Source: Sphingobium sp. 15-1 (GTDB lineage: Bacteria; Pseudomonadota; Alphaproteobacteria; Sphingomonadales; Sphingomonadaceae). Taken from it: 64,000 nucleotides of DNA. The number at the start of each line of letters is the position of its first letter. Within the stretch, counting starts at the first letter, position 1. Below, one piece after another: positions 54,895-62,649 of this stretch. The notes beneath the pieces are model-generated. The model saw only the letters and a program-made list of their open reading frames with translations, was not told where the DNA came from and did not search any database. The DNA is taken from the NCBI RefSeq assembly GCF_013375535.1, contig NZ_JABXJG010000001.1, forward strand, positions 2,356,001-2,420,000, in the 5' to 3' direction. The translations under genes were made by a program, and so were the position numbers.

Positions 54895-55098
54895 ATGCCC
54901 AAGCTCAAGACCAAGAGCGGTGTGAAGAAGCGCTTCAAGTTCACCGCTTCCGGCAAGGTCAAGCACGGCGTCGCTGGCAAGCGTCACCGCCTGATCAGCC
55001 ACAACGCCAAGTATATCCGCCAGAACCGCGGCACTTCGGTCATGTCCGACGCCGACGTCGCTCACGTGCGCCTCTGGGCGCCCTATGGCCTCAAGTAA
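54895..55098 (+). CDS. rpmI: 50S ribosomal protein L35
   Basis: 67 residues, very basic ([20 protein letters not shown]), with the family core [14 protein letters not shown] [18 protein letters not shown]. Strong AAAAAGGAGACG ribosome site before ATG 54895. It is the first gene of rpmI-rplT. The infC gene, usual upstream partner, is not present here. Confidence 0.98.
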   Translation: MPKLKTKSGVKKRFKFTASGKVKHGVAGKRHRLISHNAKYIRQNRGTSVMSDADVAHVRLWAPYGLK

Positions 55099-55111
55099 GG
55101 AGTAGGGACAC

Positions 55112-55474
55112 ATGGCACGCGTAAAACGTGGTACGACCACCAAGGCGAAGCATAAGAGGATTTTGGATCAGGCGAAGGGCTATTATGGCCGTCGCAAGAA
55201 TACGATCCGTATCGCCCGCCAGGCTGTCGAAAAGGCCGGCCAGTACGCTTATCGCGACCGCAAGGTCAAGAAGCGGACCTTCCGTGGCCTGTGGATTCAG
55301 CGCATCAACGCCGGCGTCCGCGCCGAAGGCCTGACCTATTCGCAGTTCATGCACGGCCTAAAGCTGGCCGGCGTGGAGCTGGACCGCAAGGTTCTGGCCG
55401 ACATTGCAATGCACGAAGGCGAGGCGTTCAGCGCCATCATCGCCCAGGCGAAGGCTGCGCTGCCCGCGGCTTAA
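55112..55474 (+). CDS. rplT: 50S ribosomal protein L20
   Basis: 120 residues, basic N-terminal extension ([20 protein letters not shown] then [20 protein letters not shown]) and the helical C-terminal domain. It binds 23S rRNA early in 50S assembly. It lies 13 bp after rpmI with AAGGAGTAGGG ahead of ATG. No L20 leader motif is evident before rpmI, though the short upstream stretch was judged by eye only. A terminator follows. Confidence 0.98.
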   Translation: MARVKRGTTTKAKHKRILDQAKGYYGRRKNTIRIARQAVEKAGQYAYRDRKVKKRTFRGLWIQRINAGVRAEGLTYSQFMHGLKLAGVELDRKVLADIAMHEGEAFSAIIAQAKAALPAA

Positions 55475-55497
55475 GCCGGATCGGTCGCAAGATCGTC

Positions 55498-55536
55498 CAA
55501 AGGGGCGCCGGGGCAGATGCTTCCGGTGCCCTTTTT
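55498..55536 (+). terminator. Terminator after rplT
   Basis: CAAAGGGGCGCCGG and CCGGTGCCCTTTTT form an imperfect stem (mismatches near the centre) with a ten-base loop, followed by CGTTTTT. It separates rplT from the inserted genes. Confidence 0.75.
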
Positions 55537-55552
55537 CGTTTTTACCCAACAT

Positions 55553-55668
55553 CCGTTCGTCCTGAGTAGCCGCTGAGCTTGCCGAAGCGGCGTATCGAAG
55601 GGCTGCGTCGCGAGAGGCCCTTCGATACGGGCCTTCGGCTTCGCTCAGTCCCTACTCAGGGCGAACGG
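55553..55668. repeat. Paired repeat, family C
   Basis: CCGTTCGTCCTGAGTAGCCG at the left and CTACTCAGGGCGAACGG at the right are inverted, and the inner parts CGTATCGAAGGGC and GCCCTTCGATACG pair as well. A half copy stands at 3734. It lies between rplT and the LysE-type gene. Confidence 0.85.
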
Positions 55669-55691
55669 CGTTGAGATGAAGGGACAAACCC

Positions 55692-56312
55692 ATGTCGCTG
55701 CATGTCTGGTGGTTGTACGTCACGGCGGTTTTCCTGATCTCGGCCACGCCGGGACCGAACATGCTGCATGTGATGACGCAGAGCATTCACCATGGCCCGC
55801 GCCGGGCGATCGCCACCATGGCGGGGCTGATGAGCGCGATCCTGCTGTGCCTGATCGCTTCGGCGCTGGGCCTTGGGGCGTTGCTCAAGGCCTCGCCGCG
55901 CCTGTTCGACATTCTGCGCTATGCGGGGGTCGCTTATCTGATCTGGCTGGGCATCAAGGCGTGGCGCGCGCCGGTGGGCGATGGGGGTGAAGTGGGCGCG
56001 ACGCGGGCGCGCTCGCTGCGGGCGCTTTACGGCACTGGACTGCTGACGGGATTGTCCAACCCCAAGCTGATCATCTTTGCCGCCGCGCTGTTTCCGCAGT
56101 TCATCGATACGGACCGGCCCTTTGTCGTGCAGTTGGCGATTCTGGTCGTCAGCTTCGTCGCCATCGAATTCGGCTGGCAGTGCGTCTATGCGCTGGGCGG
56201 CGTGAAGCTCGCCCGCTGGCTGGCGCCCGCGAACCGGCAGCGGCTGTTCAACCGGGGGACGGGGCTGATGTTCATCGGGTTCGGCGGGGCGTTACTGGGG
56301 GCGCGGGCTTAA
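55692..56312 (+). CDS. LysE/RhtB-family exporter, second copy
   Basis: 206 residues with six membrane helices. TAVFLISATPGPNMLHVMTQ carries the TPGPN signature; LLTGLSNPKLIIFAAALFPQ and FVAIEFGWQCVYALGG complete the family pattern. It probably exports an amino acid. It sits between rplT and pheS, genes that are adjacent in many proteobacteria, and is bounded by a family C repeat and a GIY-YIG cassette, so it was probably gained there. Substrate unknown. Confidence 0.9.
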   Translation: MSLHVWWLYVTAVFLISATPGPNMLHVMTQSIHHGPRRAIATMAGLMSAILLCLIASALGLGALLKASPRLFDILRYAGVAYLIWLGIKAWRAPVGDGGEVGATRARSLRALYGTGLLTGLSNPKLIIFAAALFPQFIDTDRPFVVQLAILVVSFVAIEFGWQCVYALGGVKLARWLAPANRQRLFNRGTGLMFIGFGGALLGARA

Positions 56313-56329
56313 GCGCCTCTCCCCACCCT

Positions 56330-56365
56330 TCGTCATTCCCGCGAAAGCGGGAACCCATCTCCTGA
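56330..56365 (+). repeat. Left terminal inverted repeat of the GIY-YIG cassette (family B copy 2)
   Basis: 36 bp, perfectly inverted relative to 56708-56743. The ribosome-binding GAGG (56364-56367) of the nuclease gene straddles its inner edge. Confidence 0.95.
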
Positions 56366-56372
56366 GGCATCC

Positions 56373-56699
56373 ATGAAGCGCGAGATCAGCCCAACGGTCT
56401 ATATGCTGGCCAACCGTAAGAACGGAACGCTCTATACCGGGGTCACGTCTGACCTCACAAAGCGCGTCTATCAACACCGAAACGGCTTGATCGATGGCTT
56501 CACCAGCGACTACGGCGTCAAGCGCCTTGTCTGGTTCGAACCGCATGACAGCATGGATGGCGCGATCGTGCGGGAGAAGCGCATCAAGAAGTGGATCAGG
56601 CAATGGAAGATCGAACTGATTGAAGCCGGCAATCCCGATTGGGACGATCTGGCACTGGGTTTCGGCTTTGAGCCTTTACCTCCTCTGCGTTGCGACTGA
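56373..56699 (+). CDS. Small GIY-YIG nuclease-domain protein
   Basis: 108 residues, nearly all one GIY-YIG domain. The two name motifs are present in altered form, VYMLANRKNGTLYTG (VYM for GIY, YTG for YIG), followed by TSDLTKRVYQH with the conserved arginine and REKRIKKWIRQWKIELIE with the catalytic glutamate (in REK), then NPDW. It is of the short, stand-alone UPF0213/YhbQ type common in alphaproteobacteria. Stand-alone members can cut DNA or RNA in vitro in some cases; the biological role is unknown. GAGG lies five bases before ATG. It is enclosed by perfect inverted repeats, with 7 bp before the start and 8 bp after the stop. Confidence 0.9.
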   Translation: MKREISPTVYMLANRKNGTLYTGVTSDLTKRVYQHRNGLIDGFTSDYGVKRLVWFEPHDSMDGAIVREKRIKKWIRQWKIELIEAGNPDWDDLALGFGFEPLPPLRCD

Positions 56700-56707
56700 T
56701 CGAAAGA

Positions 56708-56743
56708 TCAGGAGATGGGTTCCCGCTTTCGCGGGAATGACGA
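56708..56743 (-). repeat. Right terminal inverted repeat of the GIY-YIG cassette (family B copy 3)
   Basis: 36 bp, exact reverse complement of 56330-56365, reading TCAGGAGATGGGTTCCCGCT and on to GACGA. Confidence 0.95.
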
Positions 56744-56759
56744 GTTAGTGAGACAGTAG

Positions 56760-57926
56760 ATGACTGAGATTGCCAATCTGAAAGCCGGCCTGATTGCCGA
56801 CATCGCCGCCGCCGACACGCTGGAGGCGCTGGAAGGCCTGCGGGTCGGCGCGCTGGGCAAGAATGGGGTGGTGACGGGGCTGCTCAAGACGCTGGGGCCG
56901 ATGAGCCCGGAGGAGCGGCTGGAGAAAGGCCCGCCGATCCAGGATCTGCGCGAAAGCGTGACCGCCGCGCTGGCCGACAAGAAGGCGGCGCTGGAGCAGG
57001 CGGCGCTTGATGCGAAGCTGGCGGCCGAGAAGATCGACATGACCCTGCCCGCCGAGATCGGCCCGCAGGGCTCGGTGCATCCGGTGAGCCAGGTGATGGA
57101 CGAGCTGGCGGAGATTTTCGCGGACCTGGGTTTCTCCGTCGCGACGGGGCCGGAAATCGAGGACGACTGGCATAATTTCACCGCGCTCAACATCCCGGAG
57201 ACGCATCCGGCGCGGGCGATGCACGACACCTTCTATTTCCCATACAAGCAACGCAAGGACGAGGACCGCCCGGAGGCGCTTCTCAACAAGCTTGCGAGCA
57301 ATGAAAATCCGGCTCCCATGCTGCTCCGCACCCATACCTCGCCAGTCCAGATCCGGACCATGAAGGCGGTGTCGGAGCGAACCGGCGGCAAGGGCGAGCC
57401 GATCCGCATCATCGCGCCCGGCCGGGTCTATCGCTCGGACAGCGACGCCACCCATACGCCGATGTTCCACCAGATCGAGGGGCTGGTGATCGACAAGGGC
57501 ATCACCCTTGGCCACCTCAAATGGACGCTGGAGACCTTCCTCAAGGCTTTCTTCGAGCGGGAAGACATCGTGCTGCGCCTGCGGCCGAGCTATTTCCCCT
57601 TCACCGAACCGTCGGTCGAGGTCGATGTCGGCTACACCCTCACCAACGGCCAGCGGGTGATCGGCGGCGACGGCGATGCGCCGGGCGGCGGCTGGCTGGA
57701 GGTGCTGGGCAGCGGCATGGTCAATCGCCGGGTGATCGAGGCGTGCGAACTGGACCCGGATGAATGGCAGGGTTTCGCTTTCGGCACCGGCGTCGACCGG
57801 CTGGCGATGTTGAAATATGGGATGAACGACTTGCGCGCTTTCTTCGACGGCGATCTGCGCTGGCTGAAACATTATGGCTTCTCGGCGCTGGATGTGCCGA
57901 CGCTGAGCGGGGGAGTGGGCGCATGA
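56760..57926 (+). CDS. pheS: Phenylalanyl-tRNA synthetase alpha subunit
   Basis: 388 residues. The N-terminus is a coiled coil that binds tRNA-Phe (about 1-85); the rest is the class II catalytic domain. Motif 2 is around [20 protein letters not shown] and motif 3 is [18 protein letters not shown] with [13 protein letters not shown]. An insert of about 25 residues ([20 protein letters not shown]) after motif 1 is typical of alphaproteobacteria. ATG 56760 has a poor ribosome site (GAGACAG), and the cassette ends only 16 bp upstream, so the native leader may have been altered. It overlaps pheT by 4 bp. Confidence 0.96.
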   Translation: MTEIANLKAGLIADIAAADTLEALEGLRVGALGKNGVVTGLLKTLGPMSPEERLEKGPPIQDLRESVTAALADKKAALEQAALDAKLAAEKIDMTLPAEIGPQGSVHPVSQVMDELAEIFADLGFSVATGPEIEDDWHNFTALNIPETHPARAMHDTFYFPYKQRKDEDRPEALLNKLASNENPAPMLLRTHTSPVQIRTMKAVSERTGGKGEPIRIIAPGRVYRSDSDATHTPMFHQIEGLVIDKGITLGHLKWTLETFLKAFFEREDIVLRLRPSYFPFTEPSVEVDVGYTLTNGQRVIGGDGDAPGGGWLEVLGSGMVNRRVIEACELDPDEWQGFAFGTGVDRLAMLKYGMNDLRAFFDGDLRWLKHYGFSALDVPTLSGGVGA

Positions 57927-60337
57927 AGTTCACGCTGAGCTGGCTCAAGACGCATCTTGCGACCGATGCCGATCTGCCGACGATCCTCAAGGGGCTGACG
58001 AACATCGGCCTGGAGGTCGAGGGCGTGGAGAATCCGGCGGAGAAGCTGGCCCCCTTCCGCATCGCCCGCGTGCTGACCGCAGAGCCCCACCCGCAGGCGG
58101 ACAAGTTGCAGGTGCTGACCGTGGATGCGGGCGACGGCGCGTTGCAGGTCGTGTGCGGTGCCCCCAATGCGCGGGCCGGTCTGGTCGGCGTGTTCGGGAC
58201 CGAGGGCGCGGTGGTGCCGGTCAACGGCATGGTGCTCAAGAAGACCGCCATACGCGGGGTCGAATCCAACGGCATGATGTGCTCGTTCCGGGAACTGGAG
58301 CTGGGCGAGGATCATGACGGGATCATCGAGCTGAACCCGGATGCGCCAGTCGGACAGGTCTATGCGCAATGGGCCGGGCTGGACGATCCGGTCATCGACG
58401 TGTCGATCACGCCGAACCGGCAGGACTGCATGGGCGTGCGCGGCATCGCCCGCGATCTGGCGGCGGCGGGTCTCGGCACGCTGAACGCCATCGTCGTGCC
58501 GGCCGTCGAGGGCGTCGGGCCGGGACCGGACGTGCGGACCGAGGATGTCGATGGTTGCCCCGCTTTCTTCGCGCGGACCGTGCGCGGCGTGAAGAACGGC
58601 GCGTCGCCCGAATGGATGGCGAAGCGGCTGAAGGCCATCGGGCAGAAGCCGATCAGCACCCTGGTCGACATCACCAACTATATCATGATCGACCTCGGCC
58701 GGCCGCTGCATGTCTATGACATGGCGGCGCTCAAAGGGCCGCTGGTGGCGCGCAAGGGTCGCCCCGGCGAGCAGGTGCTGGCGCTGAACGGCAAGACCTA
58801 TACCGTCGACGAGACGATGACCGTGATCGCGGACGATGAGGCGGTGCACGACATTGGCGGCATCATGGGCGGCGAGCATTCGGGCGCGCAGGACGCCACG
58901 ACCGACGTGCTGATCGAATGCGCCTATTTCACGCCGGAGCGGATCGCGGTGACGGGCCAGAAGCTGGCCCTGACCTCCGACGCGCGCGGGCGGTTCGAGC
59001 GTGGGGTGGACCCGGCTTTCCTGGACGACGGGCTGTCGATCGCGACCTATCTGGTGACGGAGCTGTGCGGCGGCACGCCCAGCGCAGCGACCTATGCGGG
59101 CGCGCCGCCGGTCGCGGTCAAGACCGTGACCTATGAGCCGAGCCAGTGTCTGGCGCTGGCCGGGGTCGATGTGGCCGAGGGCGAGCAGAAGCGCATCCTC
59201 GAAAGCCTGGGCTTCGGCGTTCAGGGCAATGACTCCACCTTCGAATATCAGGATGGCGTGCCGGTGACGACGCCTGCCAACTGGACGGTGAGCGTGCCGA
59301 GCTGGCGGCGCGACATCGACGGCTGGCCCGACATTGTCGAAGAAGTGGTGCGCATCGTCGGGCTGGACCAGGTGCCCTCCACCCCCCTGCCCCGCGCGCC
59401 GGGCGTCGCCAGGCCGACGGCCACGAGCGAACAGCTTATCGAGCGGCGGGTGCGGCGCACGGCGGCGGCGCGAGGACTGGCCGAGGCGATCAACTGGTCC
59501 TTCATTTCGGAGAAGGAAGCGGCCTCCGTCGGGGGCGGCGACTGGGCGCTGGCCAATCCGATTTCCGAAGACCTGAAGGTCATGCGGCCTTCGCTGCTGC
59601 CCGGCCTGCTGTCGGCCACGCGGCGGAACATGGATCGCGGCGCGGCTTCGGTGCGGCTGTTCGAACTGGGACGGCGCTATTTCACGGACAAGGAGCGGGC
59701 GACGGTCGGCTTCGTGCTGGCGGGCGAGAAAACGCCACGCGGCTGGCAGACGGGCAAGGCGCAGGCCTTCTCCGCCTTCGACGCCAAGGGCGAGGTGATC
59801 GCCCTGCTGGCGGCGGCGGGCGCGCCGGTCGGCAATCTGCAAAGCTATGGGGAGGCTTCGGCCGCCTATCATCCGGGCCAGTCGGGCACGGTGCGGCTGG
59901 GGCCGAAACTGGTGCTTGCCGAATTCGGCGTGCTGCACCCCAGCCTCGCCAAGCAGTTCGGCTTGACCGGCACCGTCGTCGCGGGCGAGATCTTCCTCGA
60001 CGCCATTCCGCCCAAGCGCGCCAGCGGCTTCATGCGCGCGCCCTATGCGCCGCCGGCCTTGCAGGCGGTGAAGCGCGACTTCGCCTTCGTCATCGATCAG
60101 GCGGTCGACGCCGATGCGCTGGTCCGCGCCGTCCGGAATGCGGACAAGAAGGCAATCGTCGATGCGCGGCTGTTCGACCTGTTCGTCGGCCCCGGCGTGG
60201 AAGAAGGCAAGAAGAGCCTGGCCGTCGAGATCACCCTGCAACCGGGCGAGAAAAGCTTCTCCCAGGAAGAGCTGGACGCGATCAGCGCGGCGGTGGTGAA
60301 GGCCGCCGAAAAGCTGGGCGGCACGCTCCGGGCTTGA
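57923..60337 (+). CDS. pheT: Phenylalanyl-tRNA synthetase beta subunit
   Basis: 804 residues, standard length. Domains in order are an EMAP/tRNA-binding domain (about 40-150, starting [20 protein letters not shown]), B3/B4 with the editing site (around FARTVRGV), B5 ([18 protein letters not shown]), the catalytic-like core and a C-terminal ferredoxin-like anticodon-binding domain ([38 protein letters not shown]). It forms an alpha2-beta2 enzyme with PheS that charges tRNA-Phe. Translationally coupled to pheS by the ATGA overlap. Confidence 0.97.
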   Translation: MKFTLSWLKTHLATDADLPTILKGLTNIGLEVEGVENPAEKLAPFRIARVLTAEPHPQADKLQVLTVDAGDGALQVVCGAPNARAGLVGVFGTEGAVVPVNGMVLKKTAIRGVESNGMMCSFRELELGEDHDGIIELNPDAPVGQVYAQWAGLDDPVIDVSITPNRQDCMGVRGIARDLAAAGLGTLNAIVVPAVEGVGPGPDVRTEDVDGCPAFFARTVRGVKNGASPEWMAKRLKAIGQKPISTLVDITNYIMIDLGRPLHVYDMAALKGPLVARKGRPGEQVLALNGKTYTVDETMTVIADDEAVHDIGGIMGGEHSGAQDATTDVLIECAYFTPERIAVTGQKLALTSDARGRFERGVDPAFLDDGLSIATYLVTELCGGTPSAATYAGAPPVAVKTVTYEPSQCLALAGVDVAEGEQKRILESLGFGVQGNDSTFEYQDGVPVTTPANWTVSVPSWRRDIDGWPDIVEEVVRIVGLDQVPSTPLPRAPGVARPTATSEQLIERRVRRTAAARGLAEAINWSFISEKEAASVGGGDWALANPISEDLKVMRPSLLPGLLSATRRNMDRGAASVRLFELGRRYFTDKERATVGFVLAGEKTPRGWQTGKAQAFSAFDAKGEVIALLAAAGAPVGNLQSYGEASAAYHPGQSGTVRLGPKLVLAEFGVLHPSLAKQFGLTGTVVAGEIFLDAIPPKRASGFMRAPYAPPALQAVKRDFAFVIDQAVDADALVRAVRNADKKAIVDARLFDLFVGPGVEEGKKSLAVEITLQPGEKSFSQEELDAISAAVVKAAEKLGGTLRA

Positions 60338-60347
60338 GAGGGCGCGC

Positions 60348-61064
60348 ATGAAGCTGTTCGCCGGGGTTGAAGGGCAGGCGCGGCTCGCCGGGCTTTTCAC
60401 CCTTGGCGCAATGGGCGCGCGCGTTTTTGGCGATGCGGTGGTGCGGGCGGCCTTGGTCGTGCCGGGCAATGGGCGCGAGACGGCGCGCAATATCGCTGAC
60501 TATCCCTGGCTCTATCGGGTCGGGGAAGCCGCCGATGTCGCGATGTTGTGCGCGATGATCGTGGCCACCGCGCTGCTCTACGCGCTGTTTGCGCCCGTGG
60601 CGCGCAATCTGGCGCGGGTGGCGGCGCTGATGTCGCTGAGCGGGATCACCACGCTGGCGGCAAGCGGCCTCATGACCATGGCGCCGCTGGTCCTGCTCGA
60701 CGGCGCGCCGCATCCGGGGATCGGCACGGCGGAGGCGCATTCGCTGGTGCAGCTTGCCCTTGCGCTGGGCCAGGCGGTTCAGGGGGTCGGGCGCATCTTC
60801 ATCGGGCTTTATCTGCTGCTGGCCGGGCTGCTCGCCTTTCGCTCCGGCCGGCTGCCCAGGGCGGTCGGCATCGGGCTGGCGCTGGGCGGGCTGATCCAGG
60901 TGACGGTGCGATCGGCCGCGCTGATCGCGCCGGACCTGGCCGATGCGACCGTGATTCAGGCGGACATAGTGGCGCTGCTGGCGGAAGCGGCGTTTGCGCT
61001 GACGCTGCTTATTTCGGGGGCGCGTCCCCGGCCTTTTCCTGCGCGGTCGGCGGCGGACTCATGA
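60348..61064 (+). CDS. DUF4386 family membrane protein
   Basis: 238 residues with six hydrophobic helices, e.g. LYRVGEAADVAMLCAMIVAT and SLVQLALALGQAVQGVGRIF. The pattern of R-G-E-x-x-D plus GRIFIGLYLLLAGLLAFRSG is that of DUF4386. Function unknown. It begins 10 bp after pheT behind GAGAGGG and is probably read through from it. Its last 56 bp overlap, tail to tail, with a gene on the other strand. Confidence 0.85.
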   Translation: MKLFAGVEGQARLAGLFTLGAMGARVFGDAVVRAALVVPGNGRETARNIADYPWLYRVGEAADVAMLCAMIVATALLYALFAPVARNLARVAALMSLSGITTLAASGLMTMAPLVLLDGAPHPGIGTAEAHSLVQLALALGQAVQGVGRIFIGLYLLLAGLLAFRSGRLPRAVGIGLALGGLIQVTVRSAALIAPDLADATVIQADIVALLAEAAFALTLLISGARPRPFPARSAADS

Positions 61065-61536
61065 TCTTGCAGCCCCTCTCCGACGCGATCCCGCGCAGAT
61101 AGCCGCGCCGGGCGATGCCGGCGGTGACGGCGGCTTCCAGGCGGCGTTCGGCGGGAGCGGCGCCGCTGATCTCCCGCACCAGACCGCGAAAGGGGATGAT
61201 CGAGTTGACGATCGTCTTGCCGACCGCCTCCGCGATCTTGCCCGTGCGGTTCTCATTGGCCTGCCTGCCCGTGGTGAAGTCAGCGCCCAGGACGCCGTTC
61301 AGTTCGTCCAGCGACGCCTTCAGCGCCGTGCAGGTGCGCGGCGCGGGGCGCTTATAGGGGTCTTCGACCGCCTTTTGCAGCACCTCGGGAATCTTGTCCT
61401 TGTCGATGCCCACGTCGCGCGCGGGTTGGGTGGCGATGCTGCCGGCCTTTTTGAGAGTGTCGTCCTTCTTCTCCTGTTCCTGCGCCAGAGCGGCGGTCGA
61501 GAAGAGCAGCGGCGCGGCCGCGAATATCCATTTCAT
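61009..61536 (-). CDS. Predicted periplasmic protein of unknown function
   Basis: 175 residues with a signal peptide (about 1-20, MKWIFAAAPLLFSTAALA) cut before QEQ. The mature protein is hydrophilic: a Lys/Asp segment, DVGIDKDKIPEVLQKAVEDP, a Cys-containing helix (RTCTALKASLDELNGVLGAD) and a C-terminal region with GIARRGYLRGIASERGCK. I do not recognise the family. Start 61536 is fixed by GGGAGG upstream. It overlaps the DUF4386 gene by 56 bp in opposite direction. Confidence 0.8.
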   Translation of the reverse strand: MKWIFAAAPLLFSTAALAQEQEKKDDTLKKAGSIATQPARDVGIDKDKIPEVLQKAVEDPYKRPAPRTCTALKASLDELNGVLGADFTTGRQANENRTGKIAEAVGKTIVNSIIPFRGLVREISGAAPAERRLEAAVTAGIARRGYLRGIASERGCKIMSPPPTAQEKAGDAPPK

Positions 61537-61634
61537 CCCTTTTCCTCCCGGACTTCCAACCATTTGACATAGGACGTGGTTCCCGGCCCGCTTCGCCGCT
61601 ATGCCGGTGCGTGGCAATGGGAGATTCTCGACGC

Positions 61635-62519
61635 ATGGCGGACGAATATATCGGCATCGGCTCGGACGGCCTGAGCGCCAGCATCCATCCCCTGGGCGCG
61701 GAGCTATGGTCGCTCAAGGACGGGCAGGGGCGCGAATTGATGACGGATGCCGATCCGCGCTGGTGGGCGGGGCATGCGCCTTTGCTCTTTCCCTTTGTCG
61801 GGCGGTCGCGGGGCGACGCCTATCGTTTCGAAGGACGGGATTATCCGATGCCGCAGCACGGCTTCGCCCGGCTGAGGCATTTCGCGGCCGTGGAACGAAG
61901 CGCCGACGCAGTGACCTTCCGGCTGGAGGCGGACGCGGAGACGCGGGCGGTCTATCCCTTCGATTTCCGGCTGGACATGCGCTTTGCGGTCGAGGGGACG
62001 ACGCTGCGGATGACGGCGACCGTCGGCAATTTAGGCGCATCCGACATGCCCTTTTCCTTCGGCTATCATCCGGCCTTTGCCTGGCCGCTGCCCTATGGCG
62101 GGGCGGTGGAGGACCATCGGGTGCTGTTCGAGAAGGCGGAGCCCGCGCCGATCCGCAAGGTGGGGGAAGAGCCGGGCCTGATCGCGCTGGAAAGCGTGGC
62201 GACCCCGGTCGAGGGGCATGTATTGACGCCGACTTATGCGATGTTCGAAGGCGACGCGCTGATCTGGGACCGGCTGGAAAGCCGCAGCCTGTTCTGGGGC
62301 GTGCCGGGCGGCAAGGGGCTGAGGATCGATTTTCCCGATACGCCCTGGCTGGGGCTGTGGCAAAGGCCGGGCGCGCATTATCTCTGCGTCGAGCCCTGGG
62401 CGGGGATGGCCGATCCGGTCGGCTTCGAAGGCGATATTTGGGAGAAGCAGGGGATCATGCGGCTGACGCCGGGGGAGGAACGGCGGTTCCGGATGGACGT
62501 GACGGTGGTGGTGGGCTGA
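61635..62519 (+). CDS. Aldose 1-epimerase family protein
   Basis: 294 residues, all beta-strand galactose-mutarotase fold. Start ADEYIGIGSDGLSASIHPLG, then HAPLLFPFVGRSRGDAYRF, the catalytic-histidine segments MPQHGFARLRHF and FGYHPAF, and a late acidic residue around CVEPWAGMADP. This belongs to the aldose-epimerase/YeaD-like group that works on hexoses or hexose phosphates; the exact sugar is unknown. It diverges from the periplasmic protein gene at 61536. Start 61635 is preferred to 61611. Confidence 0.9.
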   Translation: MADEYIGIGSDGLSASIHPLGAELWSLKDGQGRELMTDADPRWWAGHAPLLFPFVGRSRGDAYRFEGRDYPMPQHGFARLRHFAAVERSADAVTFRLEADAETRAVYPFDFRLDMRFAVEGTTLRMTATVGNLGASDMPFSFGYHPAFAWPLPYGGAVEDHRVLFEKAEPAPIRKVGEEPGLIALESVATPVEGHVLTPTYAMFEGDALIWDRLESRSLFWGVPGGKGLRIDFPDTPWLGLWQRPGAHYLCVEPWAGMADPVGFEGDIWEKQGIMRLTPGEERRFRMDVTVVVG

Positions 62520-62535
62520 TGCCTCTGTTCTTTTC

Positions 62536-62625
62536 CGTCATTCCCGCGTAGGCGGGAATCCATCTCCCGGCCTTGCTGCTTGTTGCCGACGCAGGAGATG
62601 GATCCCCGCCTTCGCGGGGATGACG
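62536..62625. repeat. Paired palindromic repeat, family B copy 4 (no gene inside)
   Basis: CGTCATTCCCGCGTAGGCGG and its inverted partner CCGCCTTCGCGGGGATGACG, followed inward by CATCTCC and GGAGATG. The spacer is only about 20 bp. It is the gene-less counterpart of the GIY-YIG cassette ends, and lies between the epimerase gene and prfC. Confidence 0.9.
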
Positions 62626-62649
62626 AATTTCTAGATAGAATGAAGTTTC

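Larger units (their letters stand above)
56330..56743. mobile_element. GIY-YIG nuclease cassette with perfect 36-bp terminal inverted repeats
   Basis: The left end (56330-56365) and right end (56708-56743) are exact reverse complements over 36 bp, starting TCGTCATTCCCGCGAAAGCG and ending ATCTCCTGA. Each end contains the hairpin TTCCCGC-GAAA-GCGGGAA. The 342-bp interior is filled by one gene (56373-56699). The same hairpins, with the following CATCTCC, form the gene-less pair at 62536-62625. I see no target-site duplication. It sits 16 bp before pheS. Confidence 0.75.

Noticed and set aside
52614..55124. Plus-strand frame of about 836 codons over the AsmA gene
   Set aside because: Antisense shadow; the AsmA frame has a membrane helix and family signature, and this frame would also overlap rpmI in another phase.
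56330..56743. CRISPR or toxin-antitoxin reading of the inverted repeats and small gene
   Set aside because: Only two repeats, inverted rather than direct, no spacers, and a single gene with a nuclease fold and no partner.
57872..60490. Opposite-strand frame of about 870 codons
   Set aside because: Antisense of pheT, whose protein matches its family over the full length.
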